Below are positions 41,893 to 52,450 of a DNA stretch of 64,000 nucleotides, in pieces. Location of the stretch: NCBI GenBank assembly GCA_022747635.1, contig JAKTNV010000268.1:214269-278268 (forward strand), read 5' to 3'. The notes beneath the pieces are model-generated. The model was not told the origin of the DNA and did not search any database. It was given only the letters and a program-made list of their open reading frames with translations. Position numbers and translations under genes: made by a program. How positions within the stretch are numbered: the stretch's first letter is position 1; the number at the start of each line of letters is the position of its first letter. Source of the DNA: Hetaerina americana. Taxonomy: Eukaryota > Arthropoda > Insecta > Odonata > Calopterygidae.

Positions 41893-43059
41893 TGGCATGC
41901 TCATTTAAACTGTTAAATTCTAATTAAGTATGATGAAGGATCATGCATCAATTGTCCTATGATTATGGAGAATTTAGTAAACCAAAATGTGCAAACATAA
42001 TAAAATGGCACCCATCATAATTTCTGTCAAATTTCCTTGAAGAATTAGCAGTTTTAATGTAGCGTTCTTGGATTTATTTTGATGAATGCACCAAACTCAA
42101 AGGATTTCATTTCCACCTGGTCATCTCTTAATAAACAATCAGTGTTACAAAAACAGTATAAAAAACAGATAGTTTTACATTTGAATGTCCACAATATGAA
42201 ATGCGCTGTAAGTTGATAAAATTCCACAAAAAATATTATTATTTAGAATTGCCCTACCCCTCATGGTGTACAATCATGACTCCACAGCTAATTAAAAATG
42301 GTCTGCAGAAATCACATTGCGGTGTATTAGCAAGGAAGCAAAAATCTCTCTTGTGTAGTAGCAAGATTTGTATGATATGTTTAGGGAAATGACCCCATAA
42401 CTCATCACTGTAATTCAAATGACATGGAAAGAAGACATGGTCAAGTGTTTATCAACACTCATTTGAAATGAGAAAGTTGGGCTTTAATCAGTTCATTACA
42501 GATCTGACTGATGTGAGTCTCCCTGTTAAGTTTCCTATCTATATTAATTCCTAGTATTTTAGAATTTTCAACATCAGTACATTTTTATATACTATAACAG
42601 CATACAATATGCTGAGTTTTGTTAGTATTTAAACCTAAATGATTAATATGAAACCTGCCTGCCTGGCCTGTCTTTGATTTGCTCTGAATCGTACCTTTGT
42701 ATCTTCTAGATTTTGACATTTTTGCACACAAAAAGCATAATAAGCATATAAATTCTATGTAGGTTTAATTTTACAGGGCAAATCATTAATCATGATGATA
42801 CCCAAAATAGCTTAAAGACTAGAAATTCTTCATGAAAAGATAGGCATTGAAATTATTATTGGAAGCCGAATGAGGTCATGTCTTTATGGACAAACACAAT
42901 GCAAACAAGAAATTTGCCACTTGTTTCCTTCACAAACCCACCACAAACTCGAGTCCTCATGCTGACGGCATTAACTTCATTCTTCCCTGATTCTATCAAA
43001 GCATCAGAATGGCATCGGTCGTATCCAGGGTGAACCAAACCATTGAAGCTGATGAGACG

Positions 43060-43887
43060 TTTGACAAAAAACATAAGGTGCGCATTATTTATGTTCACTG
43101 AATAGTTAGTTTAAAGTACATTAATTAGGTAACTACCATGCAAATGGGAAACAGAAGGAAAATAGAAACCTGATTTAACAAAGTTCAAGGAAGCAACCTC
43201 TCGCCAGCAATATTCAACACATGCATCAATGGAAGAGACAAATTGAAGGAAACACAAAAATTGGGCGTCAAAGGAGCCAAGGATAAATGACGAAGCAATA
43301 AACATGCTCCGGTTTGCAGATGAAATAGCAGTAGTGACAAAAACACAAGAGGACCTGAAAGCAAATCTGAATATTATGGACCAACTACTTTGGGAATATA
43401 ATATGAGTCCAACAAGAAGAAAACGAAATCCTTGTGCACGTGGAAGAAAGAAGCTGAATCCAGATATCAAAAATTGAGGAGTGAAACTGGACCAAGTGGA
43501 ATCCTTCCTTCATCTACTTGTTGGGCAGTAATATAGTAACATGGGATGGAAGAAGTTCGACTGAAGTCAGGCAAAGAATAGCCCAGGGAAAGAGGACGTT
43601 CACTGGGAAAAGGCTATTACCATGTTTAAAGAATATAAGATTGCTAACAAGGAAGCAGAGGGTCAAAACGTTTGTGTGGAGCATTGAATTCTATGGATCA
43701 GAGCCATGGAATAGCAAAAAGGATCCCGCAAGGATGGCCAAAAGACCAGTACATAGAAGGGCAAATTAAGAAGAACGTAAAACAGCAAACCTATCAATGG
43801 GAGATTATGCTTAATAGCAAAGAATGGAGGGCCTGCAGTAAACCAATCTTAGGATTGTTATACTGATGTTGATGATGATTTGTTAGT
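43060..43887 (+). pseudogene. RTE/BovB-like reverse transcriptase, C-terminal fragment
   Basis: Plus-strand frames give LRFADEIAVVTKTQEDLKAN (about 43308-43370; the catalytic FADD reads FADE). Then come a YLG-like region, IEFYGSEPWNSKKDPARMAK (about 43685-43745) for the usual LYGSETW, and EWRACSKPILGL at the end. A GAT-repeat tail (43866-43880) fits the short-repeat tails of RTE elements. Several stops. Different subfamily from the 60030-63426 element. Confidence 0.65.
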
Positions 43888-43888
43888 T

Positions 43889-44523
43889 AACATTTAAAGT
43901 CAAATAACTCACATTTACCCCGTGTTTCATAATAATCATTTCTATATCACAGTATCATATCTATATCATACCAAATAAATATTTTATTACTACAAACAAA
44001 ACAAAAAATCCCGCATTCTCCCAACCAACCCTTCTCTTCACCTACCATACCAAGTACTTTCTCATTGGTTTTCTTCTCGGTCCATTTCACCTTCCCTATT
44101 TTCTCCACACCCACATGTCAAAAGCCTCCACTCCACAACTATCCTCCTGCTTCAATGACCACATTTCCTTATATAACTATGCACCATATCAAAAGTTTCA
44201 CTAGTCTTTTTTTAATATCCTTACTCAACGTCCCATTAATCCACTCACTCCTCCTTATGAAAGCCTCTGTGCCTAGCATAATTCTTCTCCATACGTCCCT
44301 ACTACTTTGACCGTGTTGGTCCAAAATGCTTCAGAGATACGTCAAATATTCTACCTGCATTAGTTTTTGCCCTCCTATTTTCATGTTTAGCTTAGCTTTT
44401 TTCTTTCTACGAAATTGCATAAACTTGGTTTTTTTAATTTTGTTTCTCATCCCATATCTGTCCCACTCAATCTCCAATTCACTCAGCAATCCTTACAACC
44501 CCTTGTCTGACTGACAAACTAAA
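43889..44523 (-). mobile_element. RTE-type LINE, 3' end copy with internal deletion
   Basis: Matches 60030-60845 (minus), starting at the same 3' boundary (CATTTAAAGTCAAATAACTC). About 190 bp (60165-60350 equivalent) is missing, with CTCCC-like microhomology at the join near 44018. RTE 3' ends at 43889 and 60030 agree, which defines the family's 3' terminus. Confidence 0.85.
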
Positions 44524-45228
44524 GCTTAATTAATTTATTTTTTCATACTCCGTGTGTATCCGATACCCATGCTTGGGCTAACTTATGGTTCCTGATGAAG
44601 TGATCCTTAGTTTAATTGTGCGCAGAGAATCGCGATGAGGTTATAGCACGTGTCTTAAAATAATAATTCGTTAGGTCAGCACAGATGAGCATGTCCCACC
44701 TGTCCAAGAAAATACGGAACTTCCGATTTAAATAGGTACACCGACACATGATAATCTATAAGACACTGTCACTTATACTGAATAAATCACTAGTCCAACC
44801 GTTCAACCCCTCACCTGACACCAATATGTCGCAAGGGGGGTTTCTATGGTGCAACACAAAGGGTATCGGGGAAGGTCAGAGTAAGTATACCAAGTATTAC
44901 TAAAGCAGCCGTATATTACCCAACATCAGTCATAATGCACCATTTACATAGGTATTATCAAATTATGGATGGCTAGACCATCAGTAAACCAACGCGAGTG
45001 CGGATGGAATTAAAATGGCAGAAAATTACCTGGGACAGGGTAAATGCAGGGTTGACGTGGTAACGACACGCATGATCTAGGCAGAGCCCTTGTCCCTCGG
45101 AAAAGAAGGGAGTATGGCAGGGCAGATGTGGTCACGTTACACATAACCTAGGCGGAGCCCTCGTCCATCGGAAAGGAAGGGAGTATGGCAGGGTGGACGC
45201 GGTCACAATGAAAGTAACCTAGGTGTGA
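44524..45228 (-). repeat. second copy of element A leader, primer site and partial LTR
   Basis: Aligns with 11407-11439, then 14018-14498, then 14722-14840 of element A, without the R1-like LINE and without the SINE. The LTR starts at 44825 (TGTCGCAAGG). The outer part of the LTR, including the TATA box, is missing, and a GGCGGAGCCC-containing segment is repeated within 45060-45200. Confidence 0.85.
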
Positions 45229-45235
45229 GTCAATT

Positions 45236-45600
45236 GTTTAAATGCACGCGATTTCAAAGCCAATTAAAAATGACTGATTCCATACAGGTTCATTGAGTAT
45301 ATTTTATTTATTTTTATAAGCTTTATTTTCATAAAAAATTCAGAATCAATCAAAACAGATTTCGATGAAATATGAAAACAGTGTAAGACGATGAGAAGCC
45401 TCCTTGAATAATAAAGTTTGTGTTCAAAAATTATAAAATATCAATCCAATTTAAGGGCAGACTCATTTAAACAGTTATTAATTCATTTATGCATTCATTG
45501 TCATTTAATTTTGGACAATTTATAAACCCAAATTAAAAAAAACATATTAAATATTAATCTTCATTACCTCAGAATATAACATCCAGAAACGGACATATTT
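45236..45600 (+). repeat. dispersed repeat C, copy 4, left part
   Basis: Nearly the same as 16340-16715. It breaks at about 45600 and resumes at 48034, matching 16716 onward. Confidence 0.8.
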
Positions 45601-45808
45601 TCCCAGATTTATGAAGAAGGTTTGATTGCCCAATTGCTTGATGCGTGAGTGTTGTGGTGTCCGATGGATTTCCAGCAAAATCACTAATCACCACTTCCAA
45701 GATTTCCTTTGACTGCTTCTCATCCTGTTCATTTAGAGATTGATGAAACTGCTGGAATTCTTCAATGCTTTCGGGCATTAATTGATCATTACTCAATTGA
45801 ACTAATAA
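45601..45808 (-). CDS. exon-like open segment, unrecognised (about 69 codons)
   Basis: Minus strand: an acceptor-like TTTCCACAG (45817-45809), then an open frame from LLVQLSNDQLMPESIEEFQQ through NPSDTTTLTHQAIGQSNLLH and on to the boundary at 45600. Codon use and a Glu/Gln-rich helical character look protein-like. It lies at the edge of the segment that splits repeat C and is opposite in strand to the piggyBac remnants. I cannot identify it; captured host exon is a possibility. Confidence 0.35.
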
Positions 45809-45949
45809 CTGTGGAAATTAAGTTATATGTTGACCACTTTACTGATTCTTTTGTTTAAAAAAAATCAAGTTTTATAGATTGGTAGTGTATAAATACTAAT
45901 GAAATTAGTGTGTTGTTTTCCATTGATCATTCTTCATAAAACTATGAGC

Positions 45950-47520
45950 AAACCAGTTCAAGAATGATATTTGTCAAAGAGGCAGAACATTCTCACTCCA
46001 TTCTCTTCAAATGTTATGCCATAGCATAGATATGTGCTCGTCAAACACTATCTGCATTTTGCAGACAATGGTTCCTTTTTGAAGGATAGACATCCTTGTG
46101 TCAAGCTGAATGAAATTAGCCCTCTGCTTGTATTTCTCAACAAAAAGTTCCCAAGTTTGTTGACACCTGAGAGGAAGATTTCTATTGATAAAAATGTTAT
46201 TCTGTACAAGGATGAGCTCTCACTGATGCAATATGTTTCCCTGAAATGAGCCAGAGTTGGTATAGAAACGTTTAGATTTTCTAAGCCTATGTTTGGATAT
46301 ATATGGTCTATTAATATTATTTCTACAGGAAAAAGGTGGGTCATGATAGTCCGGGAGGTTAGAGCATTGGACTATTGACCGGAGGGTCCTGAGTTCAAAC
46401 CCCAGGCAAGGCACTCAGTGCACCTGATGCTCCAGTCAAGCTATGTAATTTTTTCTGGTACCAATCTTCCTGGTAACCCTTATCTGCCATAGTGAAAGTA
46501 ACTGGCTCCCCTTAATACCCTGATGTGTGAATTTCACAGACTGTATAGAGCTAAGTACTGGTAGAACTCTACCATCACCCATAAACCGACCTTCCAACAT
46601 TGATTACTGTGTTTATGGTACACAGGAAATGGTCAGTATTGAACGTGGAATATACCAATCTTCCTAACACATCCTTAGATTGTGCTAGCAGTAATGAAAC
46701 CTCTGCTAGGTCAAAGATTATTGCCTGACTGCAGACAACTATTACACCTCCTCAGAGCTGGCTGATTTATTGGTTTCGAAAGGAACCGATAGACATGGGA
46801 CATTGAGAATTAAAAGGAAGGAAGTACTAGATGACGTGTAGGCTAAAGAAGTAAAAAAGGAGGAATTGACTGCCCTAAAGCAAGGCAAAGTGATTGCTAT
46901 GAATTGGGAAGATAAGATGGCCGTCAAGTCTCTGTACCCTTTACAGTACATAATACGGAATTTGTGGAATATAAATGAAAAGGATATGGTGCTATAAAAG
47001 CCAAAAGTTGCTGTTGTGTACAATAAAACAATAGGTTGAGTAGAAAGGAAAGATCAGCACCTGACAAATTTCCCCATTATGAAAAAAGGGGGGCAATCAT
47101 TATTTAAAACATTTTTCAATTGTTGGACCAGGGCACATGGAATGGATTTCTGTTGCAGAGAAAGGGTGGTGGACCAAAGGGTAAGTTCAGAATTTAGAAT
47201 CAAACTAGTGGAAGATGTAATTGAGGTGTACATTGCATATGATATAACATGTGAGGGTGGAAGGCCTTCAGTAGAACCAAATCGTTGAACCTCTATGTAA
47301 GTTACAATTTCCCAAGTATATTCCACCTACAGAGAAGAAGGAAAAGCTTTGTAGGATGTATGCAGTTTGTTGTGCCAAAAGGGATGGAACAAGCAAAAAG
47401 ATTGGAAAAGAAGCGAGATGCCAATTCCAAGCATGTCAAAGCCGCTGAACACAGACATGTGTTTTTATGAACGGGAGGCGATTTTCGTATGTTTTAAAAA
47501 TATGTTTAAAGAATTTGTAA
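45950..47520 (+). pseudogene. piggyBac-type transposase remnants
   Basis: Segments in order. KHYLHFADNGSFLKDRHP (about 46037-46090) resembles the LHFxDN motif. ERKISIDKNVILYKDELS then QYVSLK (46170-46250) resembles the LSIDESMxxFKGRxxxxQYMPxKP catalytic region, with Glu and Gly changed. A GKVIAMNWEDKMAVKSL-type block lies at about 46888-46935. VVYNKTIG and ERKDQHLTNF (about 47013-47070) resemble YNxxMGGVDxxDQ. A C-terminal Cys-rich remnant lies at 47320-47450. Frame changes and stops are many. A SINE lies in the gap near 46340. Confidence 0.7.
46340..46720 (+). mobile_element. tRNA-derived SINE (Lys-like head)
   Basis: Head 46346-46412: A-box-like TAGTCCGGGAGGTTAGAGCA and B-box-like GAGTTCAAACCCC (46391-46403), resembling a tRNA-Lys in order and spacing. 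The tail runs to about 46700 with no clear end. Different family from the two SINEs at 9569 and 14499. It interrupts the piggyBac remnant. Confidence 0.6.
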
Positions 47521-48033
47521 ATTATGCCTTATGTTTCTACGTCATTTCATTTTAATCCCCATGTCCTTTCGTCATCCTGTTTTTAAACAGAAATTAATAA
47601 TTCTAAATTGTCGATGACTTCATTTGCGTGTGACTGATCCTGAGCAACTTTCATTTGCGGCTGTGTTTGTAATTTAAAATTTGAAAATTATGAAGAAATG
47701 TTGCTGTTTCTCTCGCTTTTAATACCCAAAACATTCTATAAAGAAATAATTTAATTAGAATGAGCCAATTGCAACATGCCATACATCTTCAATCTTTTTC
47801 TCTTTGAATATTTTGATTATGCTGATTAAATCGTAAACAATTTCTTTCACTTTTTCCACGTTTTTTCATTGGTCGTTGTTGATGCGAAAGAGGAATGGGG
47901 GTCCTGCTACCGACCAACGAATCGATGCTTATGGACTGTACCGTTAGGTGCATCTTATACCAATATCCAGCTATGCTGATCAATGGTCGTAGGATATAAG
48001 CAGTATATGGGGGAAGTTAAGCTAGTGAGTATA
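47521..48033. other. right part of the insertion in repeat C, no gene recognised
   Basis: AT-rich. It ends at TATATTTTAG next to TGCAG, where the empty copy has TTTTTTAATGCAG. No terminal inverted repeat with 45600 is recognisable. Confidence 0.4.
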
Positions 48034-48150
48034 TTTTAGTGCAGTTTGTGACAGACTTATATTTGGAAATTATGACTGCCCATTTATGCTTGCTTTAGCA
48101 CAGTTGTATCTGAAATGGGGATTATCAGGGTAATCCCATAAAGGTTCTAA
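48034..48150 (+). repeat. dispersed repeat C, copy 4, right part
   Basis: Matches 16716-16825 (GTGCAGTTTGTGACAG through AAGGTTCTAATAA) and leads into LINE J3 exactly as copy 2 leads into J1. Confidence 0.8.
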
Positions 48151-50345
48151 TAATTAGTTACCAGTATTTCCTATTGCTTGTTGAAATGACGTGGCTAGGT
48201 CGCTTAGATATGTTGGAAGGCCCGGTATTTTTAGATCTGTGTGAATATCTGAGTTTCTTAATAACCAGGCATCGTTGGCAAGGGTTCGTAGAGTATTATT
48301 TTGGAAGCGTGTCATTTTCTTCAATTTGGTTGTGGCTATTGAACCCCAGGCTGGGTAGCCTTAAGATAGGTGGTATCATAGATTTAAATAACAGTACCTT
48401 GGTGAGAAGACAAAGGGGACTGGTGCGTTTTATGAGGGTATAGAATAAGAAAGCGGCTGAATTGGCCTTGTCAAGTGCATATTGAGTGTGTGTTTGCCAA
48501 GTGAGTTTATTGTCCATTTGTACATCAAGAAATTTAGCCAATGATGCCTGGGGGATTATTTCCCTGCCATAGTGGATAGGAGTGATGTAAGGTTTCTTCC
48601 ATTTTCTGGCGTAGTTTACGTTTACACATTTTGTGGTGTTAATGGTTAGTTTCCAATCGGTCATCCACTCTGCTATGCTCTTAAGGTGTTCTTGGACATT
48701 TTTCGCGGCATGATTTCTGTCAACGGAAGTTGACACTCCAGCTGAGTCATTCGCATAGAGGTAGCTTTTGGGTTGGAAGGGAGGTCGTTAATTTAGAGGT
48801 TGAACAGGACGGGTGACAAAATTGATCCTTGAGGAAAGGCTGTGGATATGGACCGGGTAGTTGATTTGGCATTCTTAAGGGTTACAAAGAACGTGCGGTT
48901 TGAAAGAAAGCAGGGGATGGTCTTATTTAGGTATAGTGGTATGTCGGTTTTAAGCAGTTTATGCATTAAACCAGTTTGCCAGACCTTGTCAAAAGTTCTT
49001 TGGAGATTAAGGAAGACTATTTGGGTGTGCATTAGATGTTGAAGCCGAAAGTGATCTGTTCAACTATTCTAGTTATTTGCTGAGTCGTGGAATGGCGACG
49101 GCAGAAGCCAGTTTGCTCATGTCTGATCAAGTCTAGGGCCGAGATTTCTTCTTGTAGCCTGTTTAAGATACATTTTTCTAGAAGTTTGCCCACGCAGGGG
49201 AGCAAGCCACTGGGTCTATAGTTCAGGATATAAGAAGGATTTTTACCGGGTTTTGGAAGGAGTATTATCATAGCTGTTTTCAATGCCTTTGGGAAGTACG
49301 ATTGGGAAAGACAGGCGTTGAGGATAGAGAGTAGGTGTTTTATAAAAGATTTAGAAAGGTTTTTCAGGTGAAGGTAGGAGATTTGATCGGGTCCCGGTGA
49401 TGACTTGGTTTTGGAGTGGGACATAATGGAGTAAAGTTCTTGAAGAGTAATTTCCAGGAATATGGGGAATGGGCAAAGTGACAGGCCAGAGACGCTGATC
49501 AACGCTTCTGAATCCAACAAGGATGTATTATTGTTTTTAAAAATGCATTCGAAGGAGTCGGCAGAGGTATTTGCTTCGTCGCTGTCATCGTATAGTGCTC
49601 TCCCATTATGTGGTATGGGCGGGGTGGGTACCTTTTTCCTTTGCAGACAGTGGGCTAGGGTCCATACCGAATTATCCTTATGTGAGAGTGAACTTATTTT
49701 CTCATGCCAAGTTTTTTTCCAATGTTTTCTAGTTTTGGATGTTACAAGGTTTAAAAGTTCACAGAAGCCGATTTTATCTTGGCGGAGATGAGTGCGTTGC
49801 CAGAGGGCTCTGGCCTTGTTTCTAAGTGAAATTAGGAACAAATTATCCTGAGGTAGTGTGGCACCAGCGATGGAGGCCGGAGAAGGAGGGTAGCAAGAGC
49901 GATAAATGATTTTGGTTAAGGTGCTTGTAAAATATTGAGCCGCTTTCTTTATGCTGTCTGGAGTGCTAGCAGGAGATGGGACAAGGTTAATGGCCAAGCA
50001 GTTTTCTTTAAATAGTTTCCAGTTAACTCTTCTAGTTGGTTCTGGTTGTATGAAGGAGGGTAGGAACGCAGTAAAATATGGGGCATTGGTCCGAGGCTGA
50101 GTTATCTAGGTTAAGGATTTGGAATGCGAAATCTGCGGATAAGGGAACTACATCCAGGATATCGGAGGAGTTGGGGTGATGATGGAAGTGGGTAGGGAAA
50201 GGCGATGAGTGAATTGCGATATTTTTGGTAAATAGGAGCTTATGAAGGGCTCGCCTTCGTGTTGTAGCGGTTTTTCAAGCTTTTGTTTTTTTTTATGCCA
50301 CTTATTTTCCATTGTAAAACTTTAAGGAAGTGGTTGTTTATTTGT
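48150..50345 (-). mobile_element. jockey-like LINE, copy J3, ORF2 part
   Basis: Most complete ORF2 of this family in the window, though the N-terminal two-thirds of the endonuclease is deleted at about 50280. The 3' flank is shared with J1. Confidence 0.87.
48296..50270 (-). pseudogene. jockey-like ORF2: endonuclease end and reverse transcriptase (broken)
   Basis: Endonuclease end at about 50260-50050 (ALHKLLFTKNIAIHS, SSDILDVV; the SDH reads SDQ). The RT frame 49997-49032 has SSPGPDQISYLHLKNL, NYRPSGLLPCVGKLLEK and HEQTGFCRRHSTTQQ. The palm part 49032-48793 has VFLNLQRTFDKVWQTGL and FPQGSILSPVLFNL. The C-terminal part 48736-48296 has KFLDVQMDNKLTWQTH. Frameshifts near 49030 and 48790 separate the parts, and the Y/FADD region is disrupted (FANDSAGVS-like). 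Confidence 0.82.
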
Positions 50346-50348
50346 GAA

Positions 50349-50699
50349 TTAGGCACCATTTACAAGTTGAAGAAGGGCTGGTATAAGGTCATTGGTGATG
50401 ATGCTAATAAGGGTTTTATTGTCAGTAGGAGAGAGAAGTTTCGTAATTATGCTCAATAGAGCAGTTCTTATATTTGCGGTTGATGATTGGTCATTGATTG
50501 AGGGAGAGTGTTCTCCAGAGGGTGGCGGAGGATGTTGATCGGAGGTTGGGGGAGAGTTAAGAGATGATCGAGGGGTCTCCACGATTTCGGTTTGATGGTT
50601 TTGCCAAGGGTTACGGAGAGGAGGAAACGACTGAGAATTTGTATTTAGGTTCGGTTGCTTCAAGGGCTCGTGCATGGTCTGTAGTTGCAGGGCTTCCAT
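50349..50699 (-). pseudogene. jockey-like ORF1, C-terminal fragment
   Basis: 116 codons, Ser/Pro/Asn-rich, then a helical end (IITKLLSPTDNKTLISIITN, ending LLQLVNGA) just before ORF2, the usual place for the jockey ORF1 C-terminus. It joins element D integrase codons at about 50700, so its N-terminus is absent and the ATG shown is fortuitous. Confidence 0.6.
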
Positions 50700-50700
50700 G

Positions 50701-51600
50701 CCATGCCGTCACCTAAAAACAGGGGTAAGGGATTATCTGGCAGTGAGGGTAAAAGGTTACGCATATGAGCTAGGTGACGCCTTCCATCTTTCAGGTCCTC
50801 TATGTCTGCGGTAACCGAGCTTCTAACTTTAACTGTTTTGGAGGGTCCTCTCCAACGGGAAACTTACTTCCGTGCTTGACCACTTGGTGCTTGCTGTTTC
50901 GATAAGTGAGCAATGCAAAGCCCAGTTGTTCGTCCCAATCAGACTGGTCTTGGGCTGCATAATGGGGAGTCACGGAAGCAAAGGAATGGTGTGCATGCCC
51001 TAGACGACCATTTGAGGCGGGGTTATATGGAGAGAAGTGAAGATAGATTTTATTTTCAGTTCCCTGAAAACGTTTTTCATTAGTTCCGAAGTGAAGTTTG
51101 CACCTCTGTCTGCCAGTAAATATTTAAGCACACCGTGACGGCAAATTATGTGCTCGAAAAAAAATCCTGCTACTGTTTTAGCCGATTGATCTGGAGTCAT
51201 AAAGGCTTCATGATATCTTGCGAAACAATCTTGGCGAGTTAAATGATATCGGTTAACTCGGAGGGATAGGGGTAGTGGTCCAACAATATCCAAAACTAAT
51301 TTCTCAATTGGGTAGGCGGCTTCAACCACTGGCTGTAATGGAATATTATTCACGCGTAATTTGCTCTTTTGGCATTCGACGCAATGCTGAACGTACTGGA
51401 GGGTGTCCGAATAACAGCCTTTCCAGTTGAAGTATCGCTGGACTATTTCTACCATTTTCTCGATTCCGCGATGATTCCTGATAGGAGATTATCGTGGCAA
51501 CGAGTCAAAATGAATTTCCTCATATTTTTGGGTGCACATATTATAAAAATTGGTTCAATCTCCGAAGGGTCAACTTTCTATACCACATTTTCCTCATCGT
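50701..51600 (-). pseudogene. element D integrase (duplicate of 20140-21175)
   Basis: Close duplicate of the integrase at 20140-21175, with the same Glu-to-Gly change in the DDE triad (NGRLGHAHH) and the same lack of RT before it. The zinc domain and both Asp residues are recognisable (51455-51000). Stops near 51480 and frameshift near 51055. Confidence 0.85.
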
Positions 51601-52117
51601 AAAAGTAGCCGGACTAATTGGAACTCCATGAACCCGTCCCTTCGCTATTCTCCACGAAGTTATTCAGTTTATGAAACAGTATTGCACCGTGTCGGCCTCT
51701 TCGCAGGGTCCTAATGGGGGATTCTCGCACAAAATGAAATCTACTTCCTCACCTTTGCTGCATACAGATTCTAAAGACATCATGTGGTCAGGTTCAAATT
51801 TAATGGTCTTGTTCTCAAAATAAATCTAGCTACAATACTTTTTCATAAAATCCAAGCCAAATATGCCTTCATTGAGTGTGTCCCCTAGATTTATTACTAA
51901 AGCATCATGAGGGTAAACACGATTGTCTAACGGAAAGGTACGCAACTCTGACCGTTTGTCATTAGTACATGACCTGAGGCGCTTCTCAATCACGCGCGGT
52001 CGTACGGGGCTATTCCTAATGTATCTAAAAGGAACACTCTTTCGTGAAGTATCGTGACCGCCGCGCCTGTGTCTACAAGGAAGTGACGTAATTTTCCTAT
52101 AATCAGCACGCTAATCG
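51601..52117 (-). pseudogene. element D aspartic protease (duplicate of 21176-21690)
   Basis: HFLVDTGAAVTILHE is retained (about 52090-52045), followed by broken flap sequence and the same join to the integrase as at 21200. A base-level difference near 51940 shifts the frame relative to the other copy. Confidence 0.8.
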
Positions 52118-52450
52118 TCATTCCTTACACTGGAGTGATGGATAGGATGAGGTCTTCCTCAAAACGCTGGTCGGGGTCATCCCGTTTCCCGAGGCCATTC
52201 GGTTTGAGCGCTCTGGACAATTAATTGGAAGGTGGCCAACTTCCTTACATATTCCGATGCATAGCGGGGGACAGTCTCGGGAAATATGTCTCCTTGCTCC
52301 GCAGTTAAAACAAGCTCGAGTTTTAGAGCGAAAATCGCGAGCTATGTGGCCCGCGCACCCACAGGAAAAGCATTTTGCAGCGTATCCGGTAGAGCTCAAG
52401 AGCACCACAAAAGACGAGATACCTACGTAATGAGCGCGCTCTATGTCCAA
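52118..52450 (-). pseudogene. Gag zinc knuckles of element D, after the env junction
   Basis: Knuckles CFSCGCAGHIARDF (last Cys replaced by Phe), CFNCGARRHISRDC and CIGICKEVGHLPINC. They are preceded by the hydrophobic Env-end segment. A one-base deletion near 52460, in the G-run, separates them from the Env frame; in the other copy they are in frame. Confidence 0.8.

Larger units (their letters stand above)
40777..42895 (+). repeat. dispersed repeat C, copy 3 (fullest)
   Basis: The longest copy, about 2.1 kb. Its 3' two-thirds match 1-1475 closely and its 5' two-thirds match 15290-16500 more loosely. It contains a perfect X-box palindrome, an open segment of about 60 codons (41710-41892) and a damaged version of the exon-like segment at 1343. 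No known transposon feature and no terminal repeats seen. Confidence 0.75.

Noticed and set aside
46048..46414. Minus-strand ORFs opposite the piggyBac remnant
   Set aside because: Plus-strand frames carry the transposase motifs and the SINE; minus ORFs show none.
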